DNA from: Bacteroidales bacterium
GTDB lineage: Bacteria; Bacteroidota; Bacteroidia; Bacteroidales; Tenuifilaceae
DNA: 41,674 bases
NCBI GenBank assembly: GCA_025361485.1
Contig: JANYLA010000011.1
Location: forward strand, 1-41,674
Direction: 5' to 3'
How positions within the stretch are numbered: the stretch's first letter is position 1; the number at the start of each line of letters is the position of its first letter. Under the pieces are notes generated by a model that worked only from the letters and a program-made list of their open reading frames with translations, ran no database searches and was not told the DNA's origin. Below, one piece after another: positions 1 to 8,464 of this stretch. A program made the position numbers and the translations under genes.

Positions 1-371
1 TTTGCCTTGGTTCATATTCGTTCTTTTCAGTAAAGAACGGCAAATTGGATTTCAAATCGTTGCTCGACAAATAACCGCTAGAACTAAACAATATCAAGCA
101 TTTCAAAGAACATATAATTAAGTTAACGCAACGCTAGTGATTTCTTAACATTAAGTTTCTATTTAGTTAATTCCATAGCAATAGTTTTACTATGGGTGCT
201 TTTCGATACATTAATCTTTTAACTCGTTCATTATTAATCGACCATAAAAAATAAGATGCCTGCAAAATGAAGATACATTATGCTCAAAGTTCAATACAGA
301 TAAAGATGAAGAATCTATTATTATTTCAATGTTAATTTATAAAATATTCCACTTTAAACTAATTCAATTAC
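1..371. other. AT-rich gene-free left edge
   Basis: I see no convincing complete gene here; the stretch is AT-rich and has stops in all frames. On the minus strand an ATG at 15-13 opens five codons that run off the left edge, with a purine-rich stretch just upstream. It could be the start of a neighbouring minus-strand gene, but five codons are too few to support a call. Confidence 0.4.
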
Positions 372-896
372 ATGATGAAAACGGTATCGTTAATTATTTT
401 TTTATTTTCAATTTACTTACCAAGTAACCTGACTGCTCAGGATTTTAAAACAATCAAATTTGAAAATAAAATTTGGATGGCAGAGAACCTCAATATTGAG
501 GTCGCAGGAAGTTGGTGCTATGATAATAATCCTGAAAATTGCAAAAAGTACGGCAGGCTTTATACCTACGAAGCAGCACTGAAGCATTGTCCAAAAGGGT
601 GGCATCTACCATCAGATGAAGAATGGACAGAGCTAATAAATTTCTTAGGTGGTGAAGATATTGCAGGTAAGTTTTTGAAAGAAACTGGAAAATTGAAATT
701 TAATGCTCTTTTAGGCGGAAGTCGAATTCCGATGGGCTCATTTGGTTTGGCTGAAACCTATGGTTGTTATTGGTCTTCAACAAAGTTCGATAAGACCCAT
801 GCTTGGTATCGATACATCACAAATCAGAATGATTTAATTGTACGCACATATTTTACAACCTCATACGGATTTAGTGTTCGGTACGTTAAAGATTAA
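372..896 (+). CDS. Exported FISUMP-domain protein
   Basis: This 174-aa protein has a signal peptide at about residues 1-23 (hydrophobic core, then LTAQ). The mature part matches the Fibrobacter succinogenes major paralogous (FISUMP) domain, an extracellular C-type-lectin-like module common in Bacteroidota surface proteins. The hallmarks are visible in order: WMAENLN, a tyrosine-rich GRLYTYEAA segment, CPKGWHLPSDEEW, a GG-containing central part, YWSS, and a terminal GFSVRYVKD. The biochemical role of the family is not established; it is usually secreted, either free or attached to larger adhesins. Here it is a single-domain protein with no T9SS tail or lipobox, so a periplasmic or secreted form is likely. 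The start is MM; either Met would work. It lies 64 nt upstream of the PP2C gene, but I have no evidence of a functional link. Confidence 0.8.
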   Translation: MMKTVSLIIFLFSIYLPSNLTAQDFKTIKFENKIWMAENLNIEVAGSWCYDNNPENCKKYGRLYTYEAALKHCPKGWHLPSDEEWTELINFLGGEDIAGKFLKETGKLKFNALLGGSRIPMGSFGLAETYGCYWSSTKFDKTHAWYRYITNQNDLIVRTYFTTSYGFSVRYVKD

Positions 897-960
897 TTTT
901 TTATTTGTATACAGTTAGACCTTTATTTTATTAAAAACATATCGTTAAATCATTTTTTAA

Positions 961-2946
961 ATGTTTCAAAAATTAAGGATTCAAATACTATTGTCGTTTT
1001 TAGGGGTTACCATTTTGGCAACGTTATTCATTCTAGTCAGCTCCTATTTTATTAATAAGAAAAATGATTTGAGTAAAATTTGCCATGAACTTCAGGATAC
1101 CCAAATTATGATTCTTCAGGATATTAATGTACAAAATGATTTTTTTACCTACGATTTAGTGAATCCATCGTTTTATAAAACAGGTACAAGCGAAATTCTA
1201 TTTGAGCATCATACCATTAGTACTGCTATTCGGCAAAAGATAGAAAAAATACTGCAAATGAAAGTGGTTGAAACATTTGATAATGATTCAATTTTAAATA
1301 CAGTTATCAATGATATTAAATTATACAACTCCAAATTAGATACTGTAGTTTCTCTCCTAAAACAACGGGGCTATAAAACAACAGGGTTTGAGGGACAACT
1401 TTTAAAAACAATCATGAAGATTGAGAAATCCAGCATTTTTCCTAAAGAAACCATTTATACAATAAATTATTTGGAGAAAGAGTACTTTATTCGTGGAGAG
1501 AAGGCTTACGCCGATAGCTTGAACGCACGAATCACATCGTTGATTAATAGTTTGGAATCAAATTCAACAATAAATAACAATTTTTTCCCAATCATTCAGC
1601 ATCTTAATGAATATCATTCAACATTTAATCAGCTTGTTTATCTCGATGAGCAGCTTGGCCTGAAACATAAAGAGGGTTTGAGAATAGAACTTGATCAACT
1701 GGCTCAAGATATTGGAATTAATTTTTCGTTACTGGTCGATAATGCTGATATTTATGAGCACATATTAACGAGGCAGCTAATCTTCACATACATTCTTGTT
1801 GGTCTGTTTTTGTTTATAGTATCCATTACAATTTCAATTATTGTATCCAAGCGTATTTCGAAACCACTCGTTTACTTATCATCACATATAAACGCCTTTG
1901 TATCGAGTAAATTTACGTTGATTGAAAGCATTAAAATTTCAAACCCCAAAGGAGAGATTGGCCAATTAGGGCAAAATTTTATAATTCTACGAGATGAGAT
2001 TTTTGACTATCTAAACTATTTCAAGGAAAAGGTAGATGAAAGAACAGCTGAACTTCTTATCGAAAAGAATCGGGTTGAGAACCAAAAGGAGGAGATAGAG
2101 GCTCAGCGTGATGAACTTAATTGTCAAAATCAGCTTATCCTTATACAAAAAAAGGAGGTTGAAAAACAAAAAGATAACGTTGTAAGCAGCATCAGATACG
2201 CCAGTCGCATCCAGCAAGCCCTGTTAACTGATGAAAAGCAGCTAAGAAATATATTGCCCAACTCATTTCTTCTACTAAAACCCAAAGATATTGTTAGTGG
2301 AGATTTTTGCTATGCCGAACGAATAAAAAACAAGGGTAGAGACCTATCAATTATAATACTCGCCGATTGTACAGGGCATGGTGTTCCGGGTGCCTTTATG
2401 AGTTTATTGTGCTACAACTATTTAAATCAAATTATTAAGATTAATCAGCACTTCAACCCTGTTTATGTGTTGGCAACTTTAAATAAAATGATATACAATA
2501 ACTTTCATCGGAAACAGGCTGATACCAAAATTTCAGATGGCATGGATATCTCATATTTGCTCATCGACAATCAAACATTAGTATGTGAATATGCAGGAGC
2601 TCACAACCCTTTGTACCTATACCGAAATAACGAATTAATAACTTTCTGTGGCGACAAGATTTCCATTGGAGGGAAAAGCAATATTTTACGTAAAATAACA
2701 AAACACACTTTTAATCTTGAACCCAACGATTCTGTTTTCCTATTTACCGATGGTTATGTTGATCAAAATGGTGGGCCCAATGGCGATAAATTTAAGTATA
2801 AACGCTTCAGGGAACTACTATTGAGAATACACAATCAGGAAATTGATATTCAGAAAAAGGAGCTTGAGCTAACTATCGATGAGTGGAAAGGGAATAAAGA
2901 TCAGATTGATGATATCACCATATTAGGATTTAAAGTTATTAATTAA
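961..2946 (+). CDS. Membrane-anchored PP2C (SpoIIE-type) serine phosphatase with HAMP
   Basis: This is a 661-aa signalling protein. Transmembrane helices lie at about residues 9-29 and 273-297 and enclose a helical extracytoplasmic sensor region of about 240 residues. A HAMP-like linker (about 298-350) and a coiled coil (about 355-408) follow, then a C-terminal PP2C/SpoIIE phosphatase domain (about 430-658). The metal-binding motifs are present: SGDF (D448), ADCTGHGVPGA (D469), FTDGY (D597) and QIDDIT (D650/D651). Enzymes of this type dephosphorylate Ser/Thr of anti-anti-sigma-like or other regulatory partners. No STAS or anti-sigma partner gene is next to it, so its target lies elsewhere. 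Its stop codon overlaps that of the convergent phosphoesterase gene. The ligand of the sensor region cannot be inferred. Confidence 0.88.
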   Translation: MFQKLRIQILLSFLGVTILATLFILVSSYFINKKNDLSKICHELQDTQIMILQDINVQNDFFTYDLVNPSFYKTGTSEILFEHHTISTAIRQKIEKILQMKVVETFDNDSILNTVINDIKLYNSKLDTVVSLLKQRGYKTTGFEGQLLKTIMKIEKSSIFPKETIYTINYLEKEYFIRGEKAYADSLNARITSLINSLESNSTINNNFFPIIQHLNEYHSTFNQLVYLDEQLGLKHKEGLRIELDQLAQDIGINFSLLVDNADIYEHILTRQLIFTYILVGLFLFIVSITISIIVSKRISKPLVYLSSHINAFVSSKFTLIESIKISNPKGEIGQLGQNFIILRDEIFDYLNYFKEKVDERTAELLIEKNRVENQKEEIEAQRDELNCQNQLILIQKKEVEKQKDNVVSSIRYASRIQQALLTDEKQLRNILPNSFLLLKPKDIVSGDFCYAERIKNKGRDLSIIILADCTGHGVPGAFMSLLCYNYLNQIIKINQHFNPVYVLATLNKMIYNNFHRKQADTKISDGMDISYLLIDNQTLVCEYAGAHNPLYLYRNNELITFCGDKISIGGKSNILRKITKHTFNLEPNDSVFLFTDGYVDQNGGPNGDKFKYKRFRELLLRIHNQEIDIQKKELELTIDEWKGNKDQIDDITILGFKVIN

Positions 2947-3719
2947 CCCGTTATCGAAAGTTCTTCCATTGTTTTTTCTGGTAACTCAGATGTATCTATT
3001 TTACCCCTTTTACTTATCTTAATAGTATCATACTTTAACGACTCAGTATTTAAAATTACAGCTTGAAATCGTCCTAATGAGCATGTCCCAGCATTAAGGT
3101 ATAACTTTTTATTGTTTAGGTAATAGGTTTTATGCGTTTCGAGCTTATGGGTGTGGCTAAGAATTACTACATCATATGTTCGCAAAAGTTTAAGAGCATA
3201 CTTTAGGTACTTATAGGAGTTATACTTTCGAGGAATCCGATTTACCTCATCGTCATATTCAATTACCTTGAAATAAATCTTCTCAATCCATTTAAACTTT
3301 GTTGCCGCTTTAAGAAGAATAAATCCCACTCGACTAATGGCACGACCGAGGTTTGTGCCATTTAAAAAATCAGCATTATGACCATGTTCAATATGAATCC
3401 TTTTCCCTTGGGAATTAATAATTAAATGCGAGTCCTTTGAATTTGGGGTTAGCAAATCGTGATTGCCCCTAAGATAAATACAATTTTTTCGGTTTAAAAA
3501 GCTGATCAATTCAAAGTTCTTGGCATATACCTCTTTAAAGCTGTATTTATAAAGATCAAAAATATCACCATTAAGAACAACCTGATCAATTTGGTAGTAA
3601 TCAATTATCTTTTCGAGGGTTTTAATAAACTTTTTTGGCTTCCAGCCAAAGGAACCAAAATTATCACCATTGTCGATGTGTAAATCCGATAAAACTAGAA
3701 GATTCATTATATTATGCAT
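2943..3719 (-). CDS. Calcineurin-like metallophosphoesterase (LpxH/PlcP-like)
   Basis: This 258-aa protein is a complete dinuclear metallophosphoesterase. The motifs in order are SDLH (D12, H14), NGDIFD (N50-D55), RGNHD (N86, H87), EHGH (H112, H114) and a C-terminal SHTHK. The overall shape (GDIFDLY, HGHNADFLNG) belongs to the UDP-2,3-diacylglucosamine hydrolase-like branch. That branch includes LpxH of lipid A synthesis and PlcP, the phospholipase C-type enzyme of phosphate-starved bacteria. It does not look like the usual Bacteroidota LpxH, whose N-terminus I recall as closer to FLSDAHLG. The gene starts inside the last codons of the upstream glycosyltransferase (8-nt overlap), so the two are very likely translationally coupled. 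A lipid substrate is therefore probable; diacylglycerol release from a phospholipid is my inference. The exact substrate is unproven. Confidence 0.85.
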   Translation of the reverse strand: MHNIMNLLVLSDLHIDNGDNFGSFGWKPKKFIKTLEKIIDYYQIDQVVLNGDIFDLYKYSFKEVYAKNFELISFLNRKNCIYLRGNHDLLTPNSKDSHLIINSQGKRIHIEHGHNADFLNGTNLGRAISRVGFILLKAATKFKWIEKIYFKVIEYDDEVNRIPRKYNSYKYLKYALKLLRTYDVVILSHTHKLETHKTYYLNNKKLYLNAGTCSLGRFQAVILNTESLKYDTIKISKRGKIDTSELPEKTMEELSITG

Positions 3720-4845
3720 ATTGTAATATAAATTCCGATACTTGCGGTGTTCCGTTTACTAAGCCTAATTGGTCTATATTTCGACTATATAATCTTTTTT
3801 CGTTGTCGTCGTATATAATGCTTTTAACAAGGAAAGGTATTTTCCTGACCCTTTTTTCGTAATGGCCAAGCTGGTTATTACAAATAAAATCAACATTCCC
3901 CTTTTCTTGCTCCCAAATATAGCTATTGATAAGCGGTATTTTACCACACATCAATACTTCCATAAAGGTTGATGCACCGCATTTTGTGATTACCAAATCT
4001 GAAATGCTAAGCAGTTCATAAACAAAATCAACAAAACCAAAAACATGTAGGTTTTTTGCCTTAAACTCCTCCTTTAATTTCAATGCTTTAGTATATAGAT
4101 TGATATTCCGACCACACACTATAATGATTTGTGCATTAATATCAGAATTAAGCATTCTTTTTAAAATCCGTGCTCCTCTAGGTATGCCATCAGCACCTCC
4201 CATTATTAGAATAACTTTCGATTCCTTTGATATGCCAAATCTATCTCGAACTAACTTCTTTTCATCCTCCGCAAGGGTGGATGAGAATTTCTCGTTCAGA
4301 ATAAATGGAAATTGCTGAATTCTTTCAGGTGATATTTTTACCCTATCCTCCAAATCGTCCTTTAGCTGTTGGCTGAATACTATAAAATGTTGATTTACAT
4401 CTAAAAACCAGATTGGATGTGCTGTAAACGGATCTGTTACAACAGTCAAAACAGGAATAGAAAGGTTGTGCTTTTTGATAATATCACTTACTGGTTTAAT
4501 TAAAAAGAAATGAAAGATTACAATTTTATCGGGTTTATCACTTAGGATTTTCTTTTCAAGGATTGGGACAACAAATTTTGATATAAACCAGCTCGTTATG
4601 CGAGCAAAAGGTTTGAACTTATTAAAAAAGTATAATCCTTCAAATACCCATGTGGCTTTTTCCTGCGATTTTCGGTATCCATCCTCAACCGCCAATTTTA
4701 CAATTGGTCGAACACCCTCAAAGCCATCAACTAAATCAATTTTAATTTCCTGATGATTTTTTTCTACCCATTGAGCAACTGAACGAGCAGGGGATAAATG
4801 ACCTCCTCCGGTTTTTAGGTAAAGAAACATTAACTTTTGTGTCAT
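3712..4845 (-). CDS. MGDG-synthase/UgtP-like GT28 glycosyltransferase
   Basis: This 377-aa GT-B glycosyltransferase opens with the glycine loop TGGGHLSPA (about residues 12-20), the mark of the MGDG-synthase/MurG/UgtP superfamily. The N-terminal half matches the MGDG synthase domain (VDGF at about 40, VVTDPF, HPIWF). The C-terminal half is the nucleotide-sugar domain (IMGGADG, VCGRN, HVFGFVDF, then DLVITKCGASTFMEVLMCGKIPLI, here noted as two adjoining motifs). Family members move glucose or galactose from UDP-sugar to diacylglycerol at the cytoplasmic face of the membrane. The gene lies between a second glycosyltransferase (99 nt upstream) and a phosphoesterase that overlaps its 3' end by 8 nt. 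This fits a short glycolipid pathway. The sugar and acceptor cannot be read from the sequence. Confidence 0.85.
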   Translation of the reverse strand: MTQKLMFLYLKTGGGHLSPARSVAQWVEKNHQEIKIDLVDGFEGVRPIVKLAVEDGYRKSQEKATWVFEGLYFFNKFKPFARITSWFISKFVVPILEKKILSDKPDKIVIFHFFLIKPVSDIIKKHNLSIPVLTVVTDPFTAHPIWFLDVNQHFIVFSQQLKDDLEDRVKISPERIQQFPFILNEKFSSTLAEDEKKLVRDRFGISKESKVILIMGGADGIPRGARILKRMLNSDINAQIIIVCGRNINLYTKALKLKEEFKAKNLHVFGFVDFVYELLSISDLVITKCGASTFMEVLMCGKIPLINSYIWEQEKGNVDFICNNQLGHYEKRVRKIPFLVKSIIYDDNEKRLYSRNIDQLGLVNGTPQVSEFILQYA

Positions 4846-4944
4846 CTTGATTACATTTTATTACAAAGGTAGATGACCCGTATTAGCTGAATATCAATTT
4901 AAAGCTATTGAATTGTTATGCTGTTTTTTATTACTAGGAAGATT

Positions 4945-6174
4945 TTAGTTTGATGTTTTGTCAATAATGACAGGGATTCGATATAAAGCAGTTCGAACAC
5001 CATTATACCAACCTGAGTGAGCCATTCGACCTAGGTTTCCATTGTGAAACTGCGTTAATATCCAATAACCCAGATTTTGTGAAGACGATTGGTCTAACCC
5101 TGCTCTATTTTCAATTACCCACTCTCGATTGGCTTTTTCTTGCGCTCCAATCGGCTTAGTCATAATTATTGGAATACCCAATGCCGAATAGAAAACAAGC
5201 TCACTCGGTTTTGTCCATAGCACATGCACATGTGAGATAATTTCATCGAAACGTTTAAAATAATCCGATAAATTTTGAGCCCATACTATTTGAATATTAT
5301 TGCAGTTTGGAAAATTTTTCTCCTTATAATCGAGAAACTCTTTGATTACCTCTATTTTAATTCCTGCAATTAAATAAAGTATAACCTTACCACTTAGTAT
5401 ATCATCACTCAGATTATCTGCAATTCTGATTCCCACCGACGTTAATGCACCTGCACCACCAACTGCATAGGCAATTTTAAGAGGACGTTTCTGACTATTA
5501 CTTTTAGGATTATCTAAAAGACTAATTCTTTCTGTATAATTCTGCTTTGCAATTTCCTCTTCCATACCACCAACTAGCTTGTGAGAAAAAGGAAATCCTG
5601 TTAGGTGTATCATTTGAGGACGAACACCATATTGTCTTAACCGAATAACAGCACTTTTGCATGGTGCAAAGTATCGGGTATTATCATTCTTAGGATAACG
5701 AGCAACCCAAACCCTACTTAAATCAGCATCACAAATTTGACAGTATACGTTAACATTTTCTGTACCTGATAATGCAATTACTGGCGCATAAAATGAGGTT
5801 AGCAGCGATTTTTGCTTATTTTTTAGTTCGTTCTTTAAACCATCAACTAAACCCATTTTTATAAATTGCTCGAGCAACCAAAAAGGGAACGATCTTCTTT
5901 TGCTTTTCACATGCTTGTTTCGGGGAGGAATTCGAAGAAACCCATTCATTAAGCTAAAAACAACCCATCCGAGTACTGGAAAATCCTTAAATCTTGAGGC
6001 CGATTCATACATTATTAGGCCTATTCGCCAAACTCTTTTTTCAAAAGGCTTAGAACCATCTGTTTGTCCAAGAATTACTAGCTTATATTCGGGAATTTCG
6101 GTGAATGGATATAGTGCCCTTAAATGACCATACCCCATTTCGGCAGTTGTAAGCAAAACTTGTTTATTATGCAT
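4945..6174 (-). CDS. Putative GT-B glycosyltransferase of unfamiliar family
   Basis: This is a 409-aa protein of a family I do not recognise by name. The N-terminus TTAEMGYGHLRA (residues 9-20) resembles the glycine/His loop of MurG/MGDG-type GT-B enzymes. Later segments fit the donor half: YAVGGAGALTS, IYLIAGIK-like strand, QIVWAQNLSDYF, and a C-terminal WTKPSELVFYSALGIPIIMTKPIGAQEKAN, which has the Pro/Ser/Glu layout seen where GT-B enzymes bind the nucleotide sugar. A conserved-looking CQICDADLSRVW patch in the middle is unusual. It has no transmembrane helix or signal peptide, so it is probably cytoplasmic and membrane-associated. It is the first gene of a three-gene minus-strand cluster and is divergent from phoU. 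A second glycosylation step or glycolipid elongation is an inference from context. Confidence 0.6.
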   Translation of the reverse strand: MHNKQVLLTTAEMGYGHLRALYPFTEIPEYKLVILGQTDGSKPFEKRVWRIGLIMYESASRFKDFPVLGWVVFSLMNGFLRIPPRNKHVKSKRRSFPFWLLEQFIKMGLVDGLKNELKNKQKSLLTSFYAPVIALSGTENVNVYCQICDADLSRVWVARYPKNDNTRYFAPCKSAVIRLRQYGVRPQMIHLTGFPFSHKLVGGMEEEIAKQNYTERISLLDNPKSNSQKRPLKIAYAVGGAGALTSVGIRIADNLSDDILSGKVILYLIAGIKIEVIKEFLDYKEKNFPNCNNIQIVWAQNLSDYFKRFDEIISHVHVLWTKPSELVFYSALGIPIIMTKPIGAQEKANREWVIENRAGLDQSSSQNLGYWILTQFHNGNLGRMAHSGWYNGVRTALYRIPVIIDKTSN

Positions 6175-6242
6175 ATCTAATATAAATAGTAGAATAAATA
6201 ATATGCAAAATTCAATTTAATACAGGATGAATAGATTAATTA

Positions 6243-6281
6243 TAAGCTAACTAATTGTTAATAATTCAATTTATTAGCTTA
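6243..6281. promoter_or_regulatory. 39-bp hyphenated palindrome between divergent GT cluster and phoU
   Basis: The arms are taagctaa-ct-aattg (6243-6257) and caatt-ta-ttagctta (6267-6281), with a 9-nt centre. Thirteen of 15 arm positions pair. It sits in the 166-nt divergent intergenic region, 60 nt upstream of the phoU start and 69 nt from the glycosyltransferase start. No T-run follows, so it is not an obvious terminator. A dimeric regulator operator is my inference. An 11-bp direct repeat aattcaattta (6209-6219 and 6263-6273) overlaps the right half. Confidence 0.4.
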
Positions 6282-6318
6282 GGATTTAAGCAAATACTAA
6301 ATAATTCGCAATTTTAAA

Positions 6319-6326
6319 TATCTTCG
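6319..6326 (+). promoter_or_regulatory. Possible phoU -7 box
   Basis: The octamer tatcttcg lies 15 nt before the phoU ATG and differs from the Bacteroidota -7 consensus TAnnTTTG at one position. I found no clear TTG at the right distance upstream, so this is a weak call. It would imply a very short leader. Confidence 0.3.
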
Positions 6327-6340
6327 CAAAAAAAATAATA

Positions 6341-7024
6341 ATGACACATCTGGATACAGAGCTTATCAAGCTCAAACAAGAGCTGTTTGAAATGTGGTCG
6401 TTGGTAATTTCGCAAGTTGAGACATCACGCGAAGCGCTTGTTAACTACGATAAAGGTGCTGCAGCTGAAATTGCCTTTAAGGAGAAAATGGTTGATACCT
6501 ACGAGCTGAAGCTTGACCGCGATTGTGAAAATATCATTGCTCTTTATAATCCAGTAGCATCAGACCTTAGGTTAACTCTTGCTATTCTTAAAATAAACAC
6601 AGATTTAGAACGTATAGGCGATTTTGCCCGAGGCATTGCTCGGTTTGTTAAGAAATGTCCAAAAGAGATCATCAACCCTGAGCTACTTAAGGTTTGCCAG
6701 TTTGATGACCTAATCAAGAATGCCATCGAAATGCTTACCGATGCTAAACTTGCCTTTGAAAATGAGAACTCAAGAATGGCCGTAAGCATCTTCACTCACG
6801 ATGAGTTTTTGGATGATGTTCACCGTCATTCAAATAAAATCATTAGTGAATATATCCGCAAACATCCCGATGAAATTGATGAAGCGTTGAATATGCACAG
6901 CATCATTCGCAAAGTAGAGAGGATTGGCGACCACTGTAGCAACATCGCAGAGGAAATTGTTTTCTATATTGATGCAAAAGTTCTAAAGCATAGCGGGAAG
7001 ATTAAAAAACAGGAAGAGAAGTAG
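6341..7024 (+). CDS. phoU: Phosphate signalling protein PhoU
   Basis: This 227-aa all-helical protein has the usual PhoU length and both PhoU repeats. The first contains ASDLRLTLAILKINTDLERIGD (about residues 73-94) with the metal-binding E-R-x-x-D type motif. The second carries the matching IIRKVERIGDHCSNIAEE near the C-terminus. PhoU is a cytoplasmic negative regulator that links the Pst phosphate transporter to the PhoR/PhoB pathway and limits phosphate uptake. Here it stands alone: no pst genes or phoR are adjacent. It is divergent from the glycosyltransferase/phosphoesterase cluster across 166 nt, which suggests that the cluster could be phosphate-controlled. The start is supported by a purine/A-rich leader and the MTHLDTEL opening typical of PhoU. 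I see nothing broken. Confidence 0.93.
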   Translation: MTHLDTELIKLKQELFEMWSLVISQVETSREALVNYDKGAAAEIAFKEKMVDTYELKLDRDCENIIALYNPVASDLRLTLAILKINTDLERIGDFARGIARFVKKCPKEIINPELLKVCQFDDLIKNAIEMLTDAKLAFENENSRMAVSIFTHDEFLDDVHRHSNKIISEYIRKHPDEIDEALNMHSIIRKVERIGDHCSNIAEEIVFYIDAKVLKHSGKIKKQEEK

Positions 7025-7063
7025 TTTAGTAACCTTTAAACTGTCGATGAAATAAAATAAAAA

Positions 7064-7193
7064 ACCACAGAGGCACAGAGAACACGGAGTTTAAGTGATA
7101 AATCATCCGAGTTCTCAGCATAAGCACTTCATTTACACTTTGTGTCTCCGTTGATTTTTATGTTTACCTCTGTGTTCTCCGTGTCTCCGTGGT
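7064..7193. repeat. Dispersed inverted repeat, 'cacagag' family (full element)
   Basis: Left arm 7064-7091 begins accacagaggcacagagaac. Right arm 7166-7193 is its near reverse complement (28 nt each, about five mismatches). Between them lies a further partial copy (tgtgtctccg near 7141). It fills most of the 309-nt gap between phoU and the CDF gene. A half copy of the same family occurs at 39256-39282. Dispersed hairpins of this wording are known from many environmental bacterial genomes; their function is unknown. Confidence 0.75.
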
Positions 7194-7333
7194 AAATAGT
7201 TACGTAATTTCAAATCCATTTTTTCTTTACCCCAAAATCACTACCTTTAAAGCAAATTTAACTGGTATTTAATCATACCAGTTTTTTATTATTCTGCTGT
7301 TTTTTAGATAATTAATGACAAAAATTTTGCATA

Positions 7334-8215
7334 ATGCTTAAACTGATTAACCTTAAGGAAGAAAAAAGTAGAGTGGCTTTCTACTCGGTACTTGCTGCAA
7401 TAGCGTTAACTTCATTTAAGCTAATTGTTGGTTTCTCGACAAACAGTTTGGGCATTCTATCAGAGGCCTTGCATTCTGGTTTAGACCTAGTTGCTGCGGT
7501 AATCACATTATTTGCTGTTCGTGTATCCGATAAACCTGCTGACAAAACCCATAACTATGGCCATGGGAAAGTTGAAAATCTTTCCGCTTTAGCGGAAACC
7601 TTACTCCTTTTCATTACCTGTTTCTGGATTATCTATGAAGCAGTTCATAGACTGATAACTGGAAAAACAGATATTGAGGTTAATATTTGGAGTTTCATAG
7701 TTGTTATCGTTTCAATTGTAATAGACTATTCCCGTTCAAAAGCTCTTTCGAGAGTTGCAAAAAAACATAACAGCCAAGCGCTTGAGGCCGATGCACTTCA
7801 CTTCTCGACCGATATCTGGAGTTCTTCAGTCGTTTTGATTGGATTAATCTTTGCAAGCTTTGGATTTTTCTTTGCCGACCCAATCGCAGCACTTATTGTC
7901 GCTATTATTGTTATTTATGTTTCCTATGTGCTTGGCAAAAAAGCTGTCGATGCCTTACTTGATAAAAGTCCCGAGGATACCGTTTTAAAGATTCAATCAA
8001 TTCTTGATGCTGATAAATTAATTACCCGCTACCACGACCTAAAGGTTCGCAGTATGGGTGCCGAAACACATGTTGAGATGAATATCCATGTTACCCCCGG
8101 AATTACAATTGAAGCAGCGCATAAGATTTCGCATGAGGTTGAGCAAGAAATAAAGAAATTCGTTGTGCGTTGCGAGGTGCATATTCATATAGAGCCCGAC
8201 GAACCTGAAGAGTAA
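7334..8215 (+). CDS. Cation diffusion facilitator (CDF) metal transporter
   Basis: This 293-aa inner-membrane protein has six predicted helices and a cytoplasmic C-terminal ferredoxin-like domain, the standard CDF layout. Metal-site residues are visible: the helix II motif HSGLDL (H and D at a spacing of three) and the helix V motif HFSTDIWSS. The conserved loop DKPADKTHNYGHGKVE lies between helices II and III. The C-terminal domain has HVEMNIHVTPG and CEVHIHIEP, rich in metal-binding His. CDF proteins export Zn2+, Mn2+, Fe2+ or Co2+ in exchange for protons. The HxxxD/HxxxD-type sites most resemble Zn/Fe transporters, but specificity is not certain from motifs alone. The gene is monocistronic, between a repeat-filled gap and a response regulator, and I see no metal-sensing regulator nearby. 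Confidence 0.92.
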   Translation: MLKLINLKEEKSRVAFYSVLAAIALTSFKLIVGFSTNSLGILSEALHSGLDLVAAVITLFAVRVSDKPADKTHNYGHGKVENLSALAETLLLFITCFWIIYEAVHRLITGKTDIEVNIWSFIVVIVSIVIDYSRSKALSRVAKKHNSQALEADALHFSTDIWSSSVVLIGLIFASFGFFFADPIAALIVAIIVIYVSYVLGKKAVDALLDKSPEDTVLKIQSILDADKLITRYHDLKVRSMGAETHVEMNIHVTPGITIEAAHKISHEVEQEIKKFVVRCEVHIHIEPDEPEE

Positions 8216-8464
8216 TTCTTTATAAAAACCTTTCTCGAATTCTTAGCAAAAAGAATAGTGTCTGACTACAAAATTTGAGTCAGTCTATTTCACCATACGG
8301 TATACCTATCATTTACCGTAACGTTATTCTTCTCTGAATTGGTTTGAAATTGCTCAAAAGCCAAAAATCATAATAACTTAACATTAAGTACATATTCACT
8401 TTACATTGATGCCTTTACTTTAGATTATTAAATATAAGCAGTTTGTGCTGCTTATAATTCATCC

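Noticed and set aside
1-15. Minus-strand gene running off the left edge
   Set aside because: Only five codons are visible; not enough to support a call.
2943-3719. Calling the phosphoesterase lpxH
   Set aside because: The fold fits, but the operon context and opening motif do not resemble the usual phylum LpxH, so I kept the family-level name.
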